Assembly: GCA_013368315.1 (NCBI GenBank)
Contig: JAACJM010000044.1
Coordinates: 62,001-126,000 of the forward strand
Length of the DNA stretch: 64,000 bases
From: Tetrapyrgos nigripes
Lineage: Eukaryota; Basidiomycota; Agaricomycetes; Agaricales; Campanellaceae
Reading direction: 5' to 3'
In this document: positions 42,885-55,661 of the stretch, piece after piece
How positions within the stretch are numbered: position 1 is the first letter of the stretch
Layout: the number at the start of each line of letters is the position of its first letter
The notes under the pieces: generated by a model
What the model was told of the DNA's origin: nothing
The model's database searches: none
Seen by the model: only the letters and a program-made list of their open reading frames with translations
Program-made: the position numbers and the translations under genes

Positions 42885-45800
42885 GCACTGCGGCCAGTGG
42901 CCACATGCCGCGGGTCACGAGTGCATCCGAAAATGGTTGATGTAGGTGCACCTTCGGAGGCCTCCGCAAATAGCAAGCGGAGCCTCATCCGATACCCCTC
43001 TCTCAAACATCCATTCATCATTTCATTTATGTTTCCGATTTATTTGTTTCAGCATTTCCAAGGATCGGTTGCGGCGGGTGCTGTGGTTTGCAGCGGAGGC
43101 TCGTCGTACACCAGTATGATCCGTCGTATATATATATGATTTGATTCATCAGTTATTCTTTAGTTCAAGTTTGACCCCAACCATCTACGCATTCTTTCTT
43201 TTGCCCACCCATCCCACCCTCTTTTAATAACACATATTACTACTACCAATATTTGTATGTATGTACGGCCCACACGCTCACTCACAATCTCTACAATTCG
43301 ATGGGGGCGGTTGCCTCCGGTTTGACCTATTACATACAAAGCGAAGCTTGCGAGTAAGGTGGAGGCCAACCGTCAACGACCCATTCTTGCAGCGCCACTC
43401 GGCTATGCACCCCTTTCTCGCTTTCCTGGTCAAGAGCTGTACGTTTGGACCTATCGTCTCTCTGGTTTTTCTACCCAAAGGGCGCGGTTTCCATCCAATT
43501 TCGTATGAAAAAGATAATAGCCACTGTCACAAAGACGCCCACAAGTCCACCCTGCTTTATTCTAGTTTATGTTCTTCCTTTGTTCTACCTTAGGCTATTT
43601 ATTTCCTTATGCCACTGATACCTGCGCTTGATTTGCCTGTGTGCAGGCCGACTTATATGCTTCAATTCCACCCACAGTCACCTACGCCAAAATCTCCTAG
43701 CATCTGGTTCCATGCTTCGCATGGTAAGTTACGAGGCCCCTTTTCAGACACTCACCAGCAACTAGCGATATCAAGATTTTTATTCTTACATTCAGTATCT
43801 AAGTAGGTATTTGTAGCCGAAAAAGTATAAAAAGAGTATAGGCAAAATAAGCCCTAGTAAATAACGAAGCAGGTTCTGACAGTGAATCGGGTATTCCCAG
43901 TTCTCCGACGTTCTCTAATCCATTTCCCCAACTCTCTAGCCCGTGTAAAGCGAGTGACGTCCTAGATAATTCCGTCTCCTGTTCATGAATAATCACCAGA
44001 CGGTCGAATTGAGTGTCGTCAGATGTAGCGGTAAAGTTGAGGGTAACCGCAGCCCATGAAGTTGGTTAACCCGTTACCCAACATTGAAAGTGAGCAAGAG
44101 TGAGCAAGGAGATGCACACAAGGATACCAATGGCACACGTATAATTCCCGCACTGAAGAATCCAAGAGGACAAGAATCCACTGTACATAGCCTCAACCGT
44201 TACACTGAACCTTTACGCACCAAAGGAGAACGCAAAAGCTGATCTGCAGCACCGGAAGACAGTCACAGTCGGTACAAACCAAGCGCGTTCGTTCTGAAAC
44301 AGCAAAACGTACTCAAAGATCTGGATAGTGCACTATTTAGCATCTTGAGGGTGTCTACGGTTTCGCTGACGGTTCATTCCTTGCCGCCCGACTGGCCGAC
44401 GGATATCGATATCGGGGATATTGATGCTGAGGACCATCATGAGGTGTGGAGCTGGATAATTCACGTTTGTATAATATGACATAGCTAAATGGAAAGAATG
44501 AGTAATTGTGTAACGACACAAAGAGAGCGGAACAAGGAAGAGGAATGTAAAAAGACTCACCAAGAACGTTGTTAGTGTAGATTCTCAGCATCAAATCCAA
44601 AGGGTAACGCCAACTCCAACACATCCAACGAGTCCAAAGCCAATGCTCCGTCACAGCGAGTTCTGCGCCATTTTCATCCCCTAAAAGTCACCTCCAATCT
44701 ACCATGCTAGGCCAAAAATCTCATGTTCTGCAGAGCGCCCTCGAGCCCACACCTTCATCATCCAGCTCCGGCACCTACTCAACTGGTTAAATGAGCGTCT
44801 GCGGTGGCTAGTCCTCATCGTTGACCCGAAAGGATAATCCCGAGTTGATCCCGAGAGAAACATATACGTGTCGACTTCCAGTAAAGTGACGAGAGAGCAC
44901 AAGATGATTGGGCTTTTTTTCGCGAAGGCTGGGTGACGGTTGAGAGAAGAGAACTGAGAAGCATGGAGTCGACACGCTAGTATTTGGCCCATATTTGGCT
45001 GCCACTGGCATGACGTCGTGGTTTGACGGTTTGTCGACATCAAGTTCAACGGTCCGGGAGAGTGGTGTTGGTCAGACCGACGCGTAGAGTACCACAAAGA
45101 GCAGAGTACTCACAGTGATGTACCCGAACCCAGTAACGGAGTAGCCAGTAATAGTAGCACTGTTGGGCTGTCCTCACGATTGCTGTTCCGCTGAACATGA
45201 CAGTTCAGAGATGGTGGGACGCGTGGCATGACGTCAATGGTCGTTGGGTCGAGACCGGGTCTAGACATTTCGGTTGGGACAGAGACCGTCTTAGGGGTGG
45301 GAGATTGAACCCGGGGAAAAGATTTGGGAGGTCGCTCTGCGACCGGTACACGGTCAGACGTTCGTTGAGTCTCAGGCTCAAGGATTTCCCTCGCGCTAAG
45401 TGAAAATTAAAATTTGAAGCACAGTCCGATTTCTTTGAAACGTAGCATCAAGTACATGTACATAGCCTGGCGTAACGAATAAAATCCAAACTCAGGCTTT
45501 TCCAGCCTTCTTAGGTCCTCAGGACCATGATCCCCATGCTGATGACGTCGTAATCTGAAGTCTGTGGGAACAGGCCGTCTTCAAGCCGTGCTGCAGTGTG
45601 CTTCGTTGACCTGGCACTAGACCATCATCATTCCCTCCTTCGGTTTCCTTAATTCTCTTACCTCCAGCTTGAACCCCTTCTTCAACACCTTCCCACTGGC
45701 ACCAGTGACCCCACACCTATTTTGGCCCGGACCCCACAGTTGTACAACAATCCTTCAAGGCAAGCCTTTTCTTTTCCTTCCATTTGAAATGACTGGAAAG

Positions 45801-46400
45801 CGCGTCGACGCGCACAGAATGCCTAAAAATTGCTTCCGTTGACGCCAAGTTGACGCGTTGTGGACTGGTGTCACGGTGGTGATTTGTTTGTCCTTGTTGT
45901 TGGCATGTTGGACTTCACCAGTCCACCCGATTTTCTTCTGCCTCCTTCCTTTGGGTATGCGCTGGGTGCTGATCGTTTCCATTTCTCCTTGCACTGCGTG
46001 TTTGATCTCTGTTCATTTCAGAGCGGGTAAACGGGCCTCAACTACTAGCCTCAAGTCGTTTGCAACAGTTCAGATTCTCGTCAAGACTTCAATCGTCCCT
46101 AGAACACTCAGGCGGCGCTTCAAGACATACTATCTTCAAGGCCGCAAGACGCTATTGGGACATCAATTCCTCGTCAAGGGCTGCAACTCTTCAATATCAA
46201 AATCCTCAAATGAAGGCTGCAACTCTTCAACATTGCGAATGCTCAAGGTCTCTTCGACGTCCAAGTCCTCAAGTAAAACCTGCCTGGTCCTGAACTTCAA
46301 CGGTTCTAATTTTTACTATCATCTCCTTTCCACTCTTTGTTAGATTGTCAGTTCTACAATTTACTTGCAAAGGTATGTTTTCTGATAAAGACGCGTTCTT
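42885..46400. other. long stretch without a supported gene
   Basis: Several exon-like pieces lie on the minus strand between 44333 and 45100. One is a Trp-rich piece 'HWLWTRWMCWSWRYPLDLML' ending at a GTGAGT donor near 44560, and another is an open 3' frame ending at 44333. I could not join them in phase, so no gene is called. Frames at 45858-46343 overlap a short repeated phrase (GCTGCAACTCTTCA near 46181 and 46210) and lack domains. A dinucleotide TA run is at about 43128-43138. Confidence 0.35.
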
Positions 46401-49400
46401 TTCCACTAATGACATTTATTACAGGGAATGGTGAAAGGGCAGGACACTCTAGGGCATAAATACATCCATTATTACTTGTAAAACATTCGTTCCATAGAAA
46501 TAAACTGGTTTTTACTGCATTTGCATCTCGAAGAGGGTGATCGGGTGAACCAGAATAAGGAAACGAACAATCGGTAAGGCGTGGATGCGTGCTCCGTAGG
46601 ATTGATGCTCAGGCCAAAAAATTTGAAGCCCAGGCTCAGTAGATGCGGAGGCTCTAATTGCAAAAGTGACACTGAAGAGCACCTCATTCGGAACTTAGTT
46701 TCAAGGTTCCAAGTTTAGCCTGAGGTGCACCGGGTCGTCTGCCTGTGTATGTTGAATTCTGCGTGTCATGCCTGCGTGCCTGCGTGCCAATAGTTGCGTG
46801 TCTATGTGTCGGGGTATATCTTGTGATTCCATGTATTTCAGCTCATTGGGATCTTTTACTAGCCATTTACAAGACAAAATGTATTATTCTGAATGCAAGG
46901 GCCATGAAATAGGTATTAAGGACACTACTGAGGTTAAGTGCAAGGCAACACATTGCTGATTTTGTATAAAAGATGTCTCTAGATGGGAAATTTATCATTC
47001 ACCTGTATTAACTTGAAATATAGCTTGAACCTGAACACGAGCAGGCAAGATTTCCCAGTTTCTCGACCTCGAAGAGTGGCATGCAGGACATGCAGACCCT
47101 TAGCCAACAATTAGCTGAAGGCGTGCCTTAAGGCAAAAATTGACCACTTTCTTCCATTCTGACCTTGCCCAGTGAGACCCATGAACAGTTTTCTCTATTT
47201 TCTGAAGTGAAAATCACAGTTCCGAGTGCCAGTTGAGATTTTTCATTGTCTTGTGAACAAGGAGTGGACACTCAGTACTCAGCCTTAGCCGATGGCACGC
47301 AGATCTATCAGGACAACACGCAGGTCACGTGTACCTGCGTGCTGGTCTGCATGCCACCTGCATGCCAGCCTGAGTGTCGCCAAGTCGGACGACTCATCTG
47401 CCAGAGAAGTTTGTCCTCCTCAGACCAACTTTCCGGCCGCACAGTGTAGCTCTCATCAATGTACAAAACCCAACCCATTTGTAAACGTATGTCTGAAGCT
47501 CTGCTCCAGAAAATAACCCATGAAATGTGAGGCATTTAGGTGAAATTAAAATGTGTTCCTTCTTTCTTTGTCTCTGTTCTCCACTCATCTTTGTGCTGTA
47601 TAACAAAAGTCATATAGCTGAATCCATACTACTTAGTACTTGGTTCGCATATGCCTTTACTCATTTGAATTTGCAGGTACATTGCCAATGTTCAAGTTCT
47701 TACGGAGCTCTCCATGATTATTTCTTAATACAACTGTGACGCTGTAGATATCCCTTCTATTCAAGTAAGACCTCTTACATCCATGAATCCCACTTTTTGA
47801 GCTCACAGTGCAGCAATCCCAACTTGATTTAAACACCGACAAAGGACCTCGAAGGGTGTATGTAGACGCGCTTACAGCCCAACAGATATATTGGACTTGC
47901 CTAATGGAGACAACACGTGGCACGCAGAATTCATGCAACCGCTCTGTGACTGGCCTCGAGCTCATAAGTCGTAACACGCTCTAAACACTCCCAAACAGCC
48001 CCAAATCCTCCAAAGGACCTTCTTTACTCTCACCGTCGCCAATCACGACACTACCAACCTCTTCAACTCAGGTTCCGATGCTTCCCATCATGCCAGGCAG
48101 TGTCATTGGCTCAGCTGGAGCTTTACAATCAACGGACAATCTCATGCAGGGAAGCTATGTTATGGGAGATCCTATCCTTCAGGCTTTCATCATTGTCTTT
48201 GGAGAAGCTTTAGCCTTTGGGCAAAGGCAGGAGAAGTAGGAGGCCCAGACGGGGTCAAAGACTCAAAGCTGAGGTTGAGGCTGGTAGTTTGGCGGTTATG
48301 GGTTTTGTGTTGAGAGGATTTGGAAGAATATCCTCTGGATCCGAACCATTGCTTTGGCGGACCTCCAGAACTCTACCACGGTGTTTAGTCACTGGGTACT
48401 GTGCGTCTTCTTCCGTGTGTTCTGCTATCTCATACGGTTTTTTGACTGAAGCTGGTGTTTCTTCTACTGTAACTCTAGGCCCCCGCAAGTCAGGTACTGA
48501 CTCATGTCAAACCCCAATGTCAAAGTTCCAATTCCGATCCTCCTGTCTCCTCATGCCATCAAACTGGAGGCGGCCCTATCAGCATCTTTAACTTGGGCAC
48601 TGATACTGCACTGGCATCAATTTCGTCCTCAATGGAGCTAGACATGCTGGCGTTCCTATACTACTCAGCATATCGCTCCCAAGTCTTGTGCTCCTGAGTC
48701 TTTGGACGGCTCCTCACTACTCATCTACGTTAACAGCACGGGTATTCCAACAATGTCGTTGTCAATGGGTCCTATTGTCATTTTTTCATCAAAAGCCTTC
48801 GCTTCTCATATACACGATACCGCCTTAGGCCGTGGCTGGCTGGGTACATATACTGTAATACACCTCGCTTCCTGAACTACGTTGGGCCATTGGAAGTATA
48901 ACCTTGGATAGTTCTTGTTGGAGCCTTGGACGACTGGAACGACTGGGGGTTTTTATTCAGTGCAGTCTGGTTTTATCCAGGCGGATTGAAGGAAGGGAGT
49001 AGAAGTGGGAGGGTCCAGGTGGGTTGCAGGTGCAGATGTTGTAGTTAGGGACTCAGGAGTTGACTGTTGGCTGATGGACTTTTTGTGTGGAGACTCACTG
49101 TCATCAGGCCAGAGACTGGAACTGTCACTGGGAGTCTGGGACACTGACTGTGAGGGGACTCAGGACTCAGGAGTACGAATCGAAACTTGTGATGAAAGTG
49201 ATTGCCGTCATTGTCTGATTCCAATCTGGGGTTGTGCTTTGTATGTCCCTGGGCCCTGTTGTCATTCATCCTCCCCATCCCCATCCCTGTTTCTGTTTCT
49301 GTTTCTGTTTCTGTTTCCTTTCTCGCCAATGTCAATGCACATTTCATCACCTTCCTTCCTTGTTCCTGTGCATGATCTCCCTCACCCTAACCTTACTATC

Positions 49401-50361
49401 ACCCCAATTATCGATATTATTATCCCCAGCCATCTTTGTTCCTACTACTATATGCTGCACTGTGTAATGCAACAAGTCATGCCTATCTCAAGCCATAGAG
49501 AATGAAGCACTGGCATATGTAACATATCAATCATTGACTCTGAGTGATCTCGCAACACCCCGAGAGGCAATGGTGGAGCTGATACTGTTTTTGATTCTTT
49601 TCTTGTTTGTCTGAGGGTCCTTGAATAGGACTTTGTTTCTCTACATCAACAGGGCGATCATTCAGTGGCGAGAAACACTGGATCCTACACTGATGGAACT
49701 CCAGCGAAGCAGAAGGAAAGCTTTTGCACCCAGTTGCACAGACCGTGGTCAAACCATGGTCTGAGCCTTGGGTGTGTATCGAGTGCCTAAATCAGCACTT
49801 TAGGTTAGGTCACTGTATTGCCATCAGCTATATAGAAGCGTTCATATGAATTCATCTCCTGTGGTTTTGGCCTGTTGGCAAAGCTTGACAGATGCCATCA
49901 TGCCATTTCCTTGTCAATGAACTGGTTCTGTTTCAACTCTGAGTGTCCTTGGGAGCAGTGCCTTATCCTTGAACACCTTTCACCTTTCACTTCAAGTACT
50001 TCAAGTACTTATTGTGCATCTCCTGCCCATAACTCTGCTCTCCTCTACTCCTCTATTGTTTTACTTGCTCTCTTGAATCCTTTCCTTGCTCAATTTCTCT
50101 GCACTCTCTGGTCATACTTACTCTGAGATCAATTACCTCCTGGTACATTATATGGCTTGCATCTCTGTTGCATCTAAAAGTTCTTGAAGCACGGTGTCTT
50201 TTATGCCAAAGAAACCCACACTGCCCTTGTCTACTATCTGCAACTATCCAGATGCTGGGGGTGCAGTCAGTTGAGTTAGTAATTAGTGTGGAGTCCCAGA
50301 GAAAGGTATGTTCCTGTTGGCTTGAGGATCCATGGTACAAACACTGACTCAATCTTAACAG
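46401..50361. other. gene-poor stretch upstream of the TPR-CHAT remnant
   Basis: No domain recognised. Open frames on the minus strand at 48255-48488 ('VTVEETPASVKKPYEIAEHT') and 48953-49144 (Ser/Pro-rich) have protein-like composition but no partners, and could be parts of a decayed gene or transposon. A short possible exon 'ELVISVESQRK' just before GTATGT near 50309 is in the right place and phase to be the exon preceding the TPR array. Confidence 0.35.
49288..49317 (+). repeat. (TGTTTC)5 microsatellite
   Basis: Five perfect tandem copies of the hexamer TGTTTC. Read on the minus strand they create an artificial Glu-Thr repeat in an open frame. Confidence 0.9.
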
Positions 50362-53300
50362 GTTGAGGAGTTGAGCAATTCTGCAGCACAGTTGATAGAG
50401 CAGTTCAAAGAGTCTGGAGATTGTGTTGCAATTGATAGTGCAGTGCAACTCATGGAGGAGGCCATCAATCTCACTCCTGATGGCCATCCTGACAAAGGAA
50501 CTCTGCTCAGCAACCTTGGGATTGCCCTCTGGGTTCGATTTGAGCATCTCAGGGAGCTGGGGGACATTGAGAGAGCTGCTCACTTCATCCAGAAGGCTGT
50601 TGATCTGACTCCAGATGACCATGCTTCCAAAGCAAATCAGCTCAGCAACCTTGGATTTGCCTTCCAGTCTCGATCTGAGCATCTCGGGGAGTTGGAGGAC
50701 ATAGGGAATGCTATTCACATCTACCAACAGGCTGTTGATTTGACACCTGATGGCCATGCTGACAAGGCAACTGAGCTCAACAACCTTGGACATGCCTTCC
50801 AGGTTTGATTTGAGGGTCTTGGGAAGCTGGATGACATCGAGAATGCAATTCACTTCAACCAGCAGGCTGTTGATCTGACCCCAGATGGCCATCCTAACAA
50901 AGCATTGTTGCTAAGGCACCAACCAAATATGATTAATTACTGATTTAATCGATTAATTATGATTAAAATTACCATTATAATTATAGATCCCTGTAATCAA
51001 CCACTAACCAATTACTAATGGGTAATTAATTAGTCCAAGATATGGAGTACTGAGAGTGTATTCTGGCCCTCTTTATCACTGCAAAAGAGTCTTACTTTAC
51101 TTGTTCAGTATATTTAATCAACATCTCTTACTCAAACTTATTCAGCTTGAGTTGACTAGGCAGACAAAGCCTGGTACCATGTTCTTTCACCATAGCCACA
51201 AAGTTATTGTAGCAAAACTTGGATAGAACTGGCCTCAGAATAACTGAGGTATTGTCCAGCCAGGTAAGTGGAAACTTTGTAAAGGCTTAAGTGACACTGT
51301 CTACAACTGTCTATTCCTAACATTCCTAAGTACTGTTCCAAATAGTGACAGTATAGCATGCTCCTGTCAGTTCATGCAAGGGAAAGTGACTCAATCCATG
51401 TAGAATGCATGATTTTAGATAGAGTAGAGTTTCTGATAACTGATTTCAGGCTACATTTTCATTGTTACAAAAATCCCAATTAATTACAAATTATAATCAG
51501 TTATTAATCGATTAAATACCAATACCAATTAAATACTGGTATTCCAGTAATTGTAATGTAATTGGTTGGAGACTTAATTGTTGCTCAACAACCTCGGGGT
51601 TGCCATCCAGTCTCGATTTGAGCATCTCGGGGAGCTGGCAGACATCAACAATGCTATTCACTTTAGCCAGCAGGCTGTTGATCTGATCCCTGATGGCCAT
51701 GCTAACAAAGCAACTCAGCTCAACAACCTTGCAACTGTGTTCCAGTCTCGATTTAAGAGTCTTGGGGAGCTGGGGGACATTGAGAATGCTATTTGCTTCA
51801 ACCAGCAGGCTGTTGATCTGACACCTGATGGCCACACTTACAAAGCAGTCAGGCTCAGTAACCTTGGGACTGCCTTCCTTGGGGAGCTGGGAGACATTGA
51901 GAAGGCTATTCACTTCAACCAACAGGCTGTTGATCTGATGCCTGATGGCCATGCTTCCAAAGGAACTGGGCTCAACAACCTTGGGACTGCCCTCTTGGAG
52001 AGCAGGGGGACATCAAGAATGCTATTCACTTCATCCAGCAGGCTGTTGATCTGATGCCTGATGGCCATGCTGGCAAAGCACCACTGCTTTACAACCTCGC
52101 AGCTATGTTCCAGTCTCAATTTGACCATCTTGAGAAGCTGGAGGACATTGAGAATGCTATTCACTTCAACCAGCAGGCTGTTGATTTAACCCCTGATGGT
52201 TATGCTTATAAACCATTCATGCTCAGCAACCTTGGGTCTGCCTTCCAGTCTCGATTTGAGCATCTCAGGGAGCTGGGGGACAACAAGAACACTATTCACT
52301 TCTACCAACAGGCTCTTGATTTGATGCCTGATGGCCATGTTAACAATGCATCACAGCTCATCAATCTCAATTTGAGCATCTTAGGGAACTGGACAGCATC
52401 ATCCAGGCATCTGCAGCTTTCCAGAAAGCTGCAAAAAATACTTCCAGCCCACCTTCAATCCAATACAATGCTGCTTATCAATGGAAAGCCCTATCCTCAA
52501 AATATCAGGACTCCTCTTCAGCACTTGATGCATACAAAGTGGTTTTCGAAATTCTTCCACAGCTTGTTTGGCTTGGACAGACTGTCCACCATCGTTATGA
52601 TGAATCAACCAAAATCAGTAGGATAATCAATTCTGCTGTTGCAACTGCAATTTCTGTTGGGAATCTCACCCAAGCAATTGAATGGTTGGAGGAAGGTCGT
52701 GGCGTAGTCTGGGGCCAGATACTCCAGCTGTGATCACCCCTGGATGATCTTCATGATCGGCATCCTTTGCTTGCTCAGGCTCTGGAGAGGGTTTCCCATG
52801 CCCTTCAAAATGCTGGCACATCCAGTCCAACATTATTGATGATCCAAATACATATGCAGCCATGACTGGGCAGCAAGAAGCACAGCAGCATACTCAGTGG
52901 GCTGCTGAGTATGAAGAGCTTGTTGCTCAAGTCAGGACACTGGATGGCTTTGATAGTTTCTTGAAGCCTAAGAAACTGTCTGCTCCTGCTCCTGCTGCTG
53001 CAAATGGACCTGTCATCATCTTAATGTTGACCCATCACGTTGTGATGCACTTGTTCTTTCCTCTTCATGTGATATTATCCATGTTGCTCTCCCTAAGTTT
53101 TCATCAAAGCAAGCAGAAGAGCTGCACTCTAGACTGATTTCAACACTTCAGGCCAGCAGTGTCAGAGTTGATCATGAAGAACGAAAAAGCATAACACACT
53201 CAGCAGCAGTAGAGGGTTACAATGGCCTGAAATCAGTTTTGGCTCAGCTATGGTCCACTGTGGTACAACCCATTCTGTCTGAAATTGAAGATGTGGTAAG

Positions 53301-54160
53301 TCTTCCAATTGGTTTAATTGATGAGATATTTACCTTGGAATAGCTACATTGCTATGCAGGAGATCAACTTCCTCATATTACATGGTGTGCAACAGGGGGA
53401 CTGGTCTTTCTCCCTCTTCATGCTGCTGGGATCTATGGTTCTGAGGATGCTTCCAAACTCTCTGACTTTGCAGTTTCCTCATACACTACAACATTGAGTG
53501 CAATGCTCAAATCTGGTCACAAACCCTAGTCCCACCAGCGGGATCCAGGAGAAAAACCCAAAGTCCTTATTGTCTCTCAACCTGCCACACCAGGCTTCAA
53601 AAGTCTACCTGGAACTGAAGCTGAGGCGAAGGCCATACAGAAATACACATTACCCGAGAATAGCCGCCAGTGACGAGGCAATTGTCAAAACCGTCAAGAA
53701 TGAAATGAGTGAGCATGATATCGTCCATCTCGCTTGTCATGGAATTCAAGACCCAAAAAACCCTCTCGATAGTGCTTTTGTTCTTCACGACGGAAGACTC
53801 AAGCTCCAAGACTTGATGCACTTATCCCTTGAAAATGCAGAACTTGCATTCCTCTCCGCATGTCAGACAGCAGCTGGTGATCAGAACCTCCCTGAAGAAG
53901 CTGTCCACCTTGCAGCTGGTATGCTTGCTGTAAGGTATCCAAGTGTCATCGCTACCATGTGGTCAATCGGGGACAATGACGCCCCTATAGTTGCTGATAA
54001 AGTCTATAAAAGTGTCATGGGATGTGGCAACGAGGTAGTGACTCAAAACCAGAGACAGAGTGCAGTGTATGCACTTCATGACGCTGTCGAATATTTACGA
54101 AAGGAGATCGGCGAAATGAACTTTGTAAAGTGGGTTCCATTTGTCCATTACGGAGTTTAA
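50362..54160 (+). pseudogene. broken TPR-CHAT gene (caspase-like CHAT protease)
   Basis: About ten tetratricopeptide-type repeats of 42 residues ('QQAVDLTPDGHADKATELNN', 'LGELGDIENAI') are followed by a helical linker ('AAYQWKALSSKYQDSSSALD', 'AIEWLEEGRGVVWGQILQL') and a CHAT domain. CHAT is a caspase-clan cysteine protease fold; the His ('IVHLACHGIQD', near 53730) and Cys ('AFLSACQTAAGDQ', near 53851) of its catalytic pair are both present. The last 220 codons remain open. Upstream the frame is destroyed. There is a TGA where repeats have Arg (near 50806), a 665-bp insertion (50912-51576), an internal deletion near 51870 and phase changes near 51995, 52370, 52730 and 52990. There is also a TAG near 53527 and another shift near 53640. 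Basidiomycetes carry many such genes. Roles in regulated proteolysis or cell death are proposed from bacterial relatives, not shown here. Confidence 0.8.
50904..51584. mobile_element. hAT-like non-autonomous insertion, 665 bp, 8-bp duplication
   Basis: The element runs 50912-51576. ATTGTTGC flanks it on both sides (50904-50911 and 51577-51584). Its ends are imperfect inverted repeats: TAAGGCACCAACCAA on the left, and TAAGTCTCCAACCAA as the reverse complement of the right. Subterminal AATCGATTAA words recur near both ends (about 50957 and 51506). It is AT-rich with no coding frame. Eight-base duplications with short end repeats are the mark of the hAT superfamily. Removing it with one duplication copy rejoins the TPR frame exactly. 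Confidence 0.8.
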
Positions 54161-55661
54161 TGACTTTTGTGGTATGTTCTTTCTCATCTTTTGAAGCCCC
54201 CTCTGTTCTAAAAACTTGAATCTACGTAGTCATGAATCGCTGTGCAGTCTGTGGTTTTCTGTCCGATGCCGGAATTCGTTCTATTGATTTCAGAAATAAA
54301 TAATGCGTGGAGTCTGTAGCTTGTTAGTGAGGCTGACGGGTTTCCGTTGTATCTGCTAACACATCACTCTAGTGATCGTCGTTTCTGTCTGTCTACAAGA
54401 GACTATTGTACCTTTACTGTTTATGAATATATCGAGCTTGTCTGTCCATAAAATTTTCATTGAGGCTCATACGAAATATCCCGTCCACCTCAATTATCTC
54501 TCTCAGGCTGACACTCAATGGAAATTCCCCTATGCTGACTTCTTCCTTGGTACAAAGCTGGTTATCGCAGATCCCAGGAACGAGATGACCTCATGGGTCG
54601 AGTGAAATTTTGCCAACAGCGAGGATCCAGTAGATTATCGGAGCTGGAGCGAGCAGCTAGGCACCCTGGCCAAGACCTGATGTCTGGCCTTGTGATGATG
54701 TAGAAGACGTGCCACTGGTTTTTCAAGCTACCATCAAGCTATCGTCAGGCTATCATTAGCACCAATGTCATACAGTGAAAGTGTGATATAGCGAAATCAA
54801 AGTTCATGACTCAGTAGAAGCTGAACTTTGAGAACCGAAAGCCTTCACAATGACTATTGGCCAATTACCACGCATTAGAATGTCATAGATGTGTAGCCGT
54901 GCAATTCGACAGTCTCTCCGTATTTCCCACTGCTAGAACTCGCGGAGTTGTACAAGACCTTACCAAACGAAGCAGGCCGTATTCCAGCAGGAACTTGGGG
55001 AATCAATGATGCCGGGCTTTCGAATCGAAGAAATCTTCCCGAAGATTTCGAGCGTAGTTGTGGACACATTTCCTGCTGCCGCGACATTGGCACTATGATC
55101 ATCTTCCAGGGTTGCTCCAGCCTTCGCCTCTCGTACTAGACGCGATGGTAAGTCGAGACTGGAATCTGTGATAGAAAGGGGACTGGGACGATTATGAGAA
55201 GAGGATTACTTAGGGAAACGGCAGCCGGCGTCAACAAATTGGACGAATTAAAAGAACTAGTATTGGCTTGTAATCTGAGGTTTAAGCGTTTAAAAAAGCC
55301 GCAGTTTATTATCCTGATAGTACTCGTAAGTATGAGGATAATCGGAAATTTAAATCTTAGTAACTCACCTTACCCGTCTACATATTCCTCAGATATCTCA
55401 ACCACCAGTTCGTCCACCAATGGTCCACCCGTTCCTCTGACCTCCTGATGTATGCGCCGTCATTCTGGGATTCACAAGCACAATACTCGGATGTGTGTAC
55501 GTACTGAGATTCGACTTGGAGAATATACGTCTACATTCATCATACAGGTACATAAAGAGCATTGATGTGTTCGCGAACGCAGAATCGTGGCGCTCAAGCT
55601 CAAGAGAACTAAAAATCAACCCGTAAGAAAATGATCAGCACTACAGCCTCCAAGTCCCCAA
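54161..55661. other. intergenic, unresolved short frames
   Basis: A minus-strand frame at 54875-55102 ends 'SSSSGKYGETVELHGYTSMTF' and a plus-strand stretch near 55450-55620 ('VCAVILGFTSTILGC', then 'YIKSIDVFANAESWRSS') looks partly exon-like. Neither can be completed and no family is recognised. Confidence 0.35.

Noticed and set aside
44333..45100. Spliced minus-strand gene with a Trp-rich exon
   Set aside because: Exon-like pieces exist but every donor/acceptor pair I tried leaves them out of phase; left as unresolved.
49045..49350. Minus-strand frame with a Glu-Thr repeat
   Set aside because: The repeat is created by the TGTTTC microsatellite; no homologous domain.
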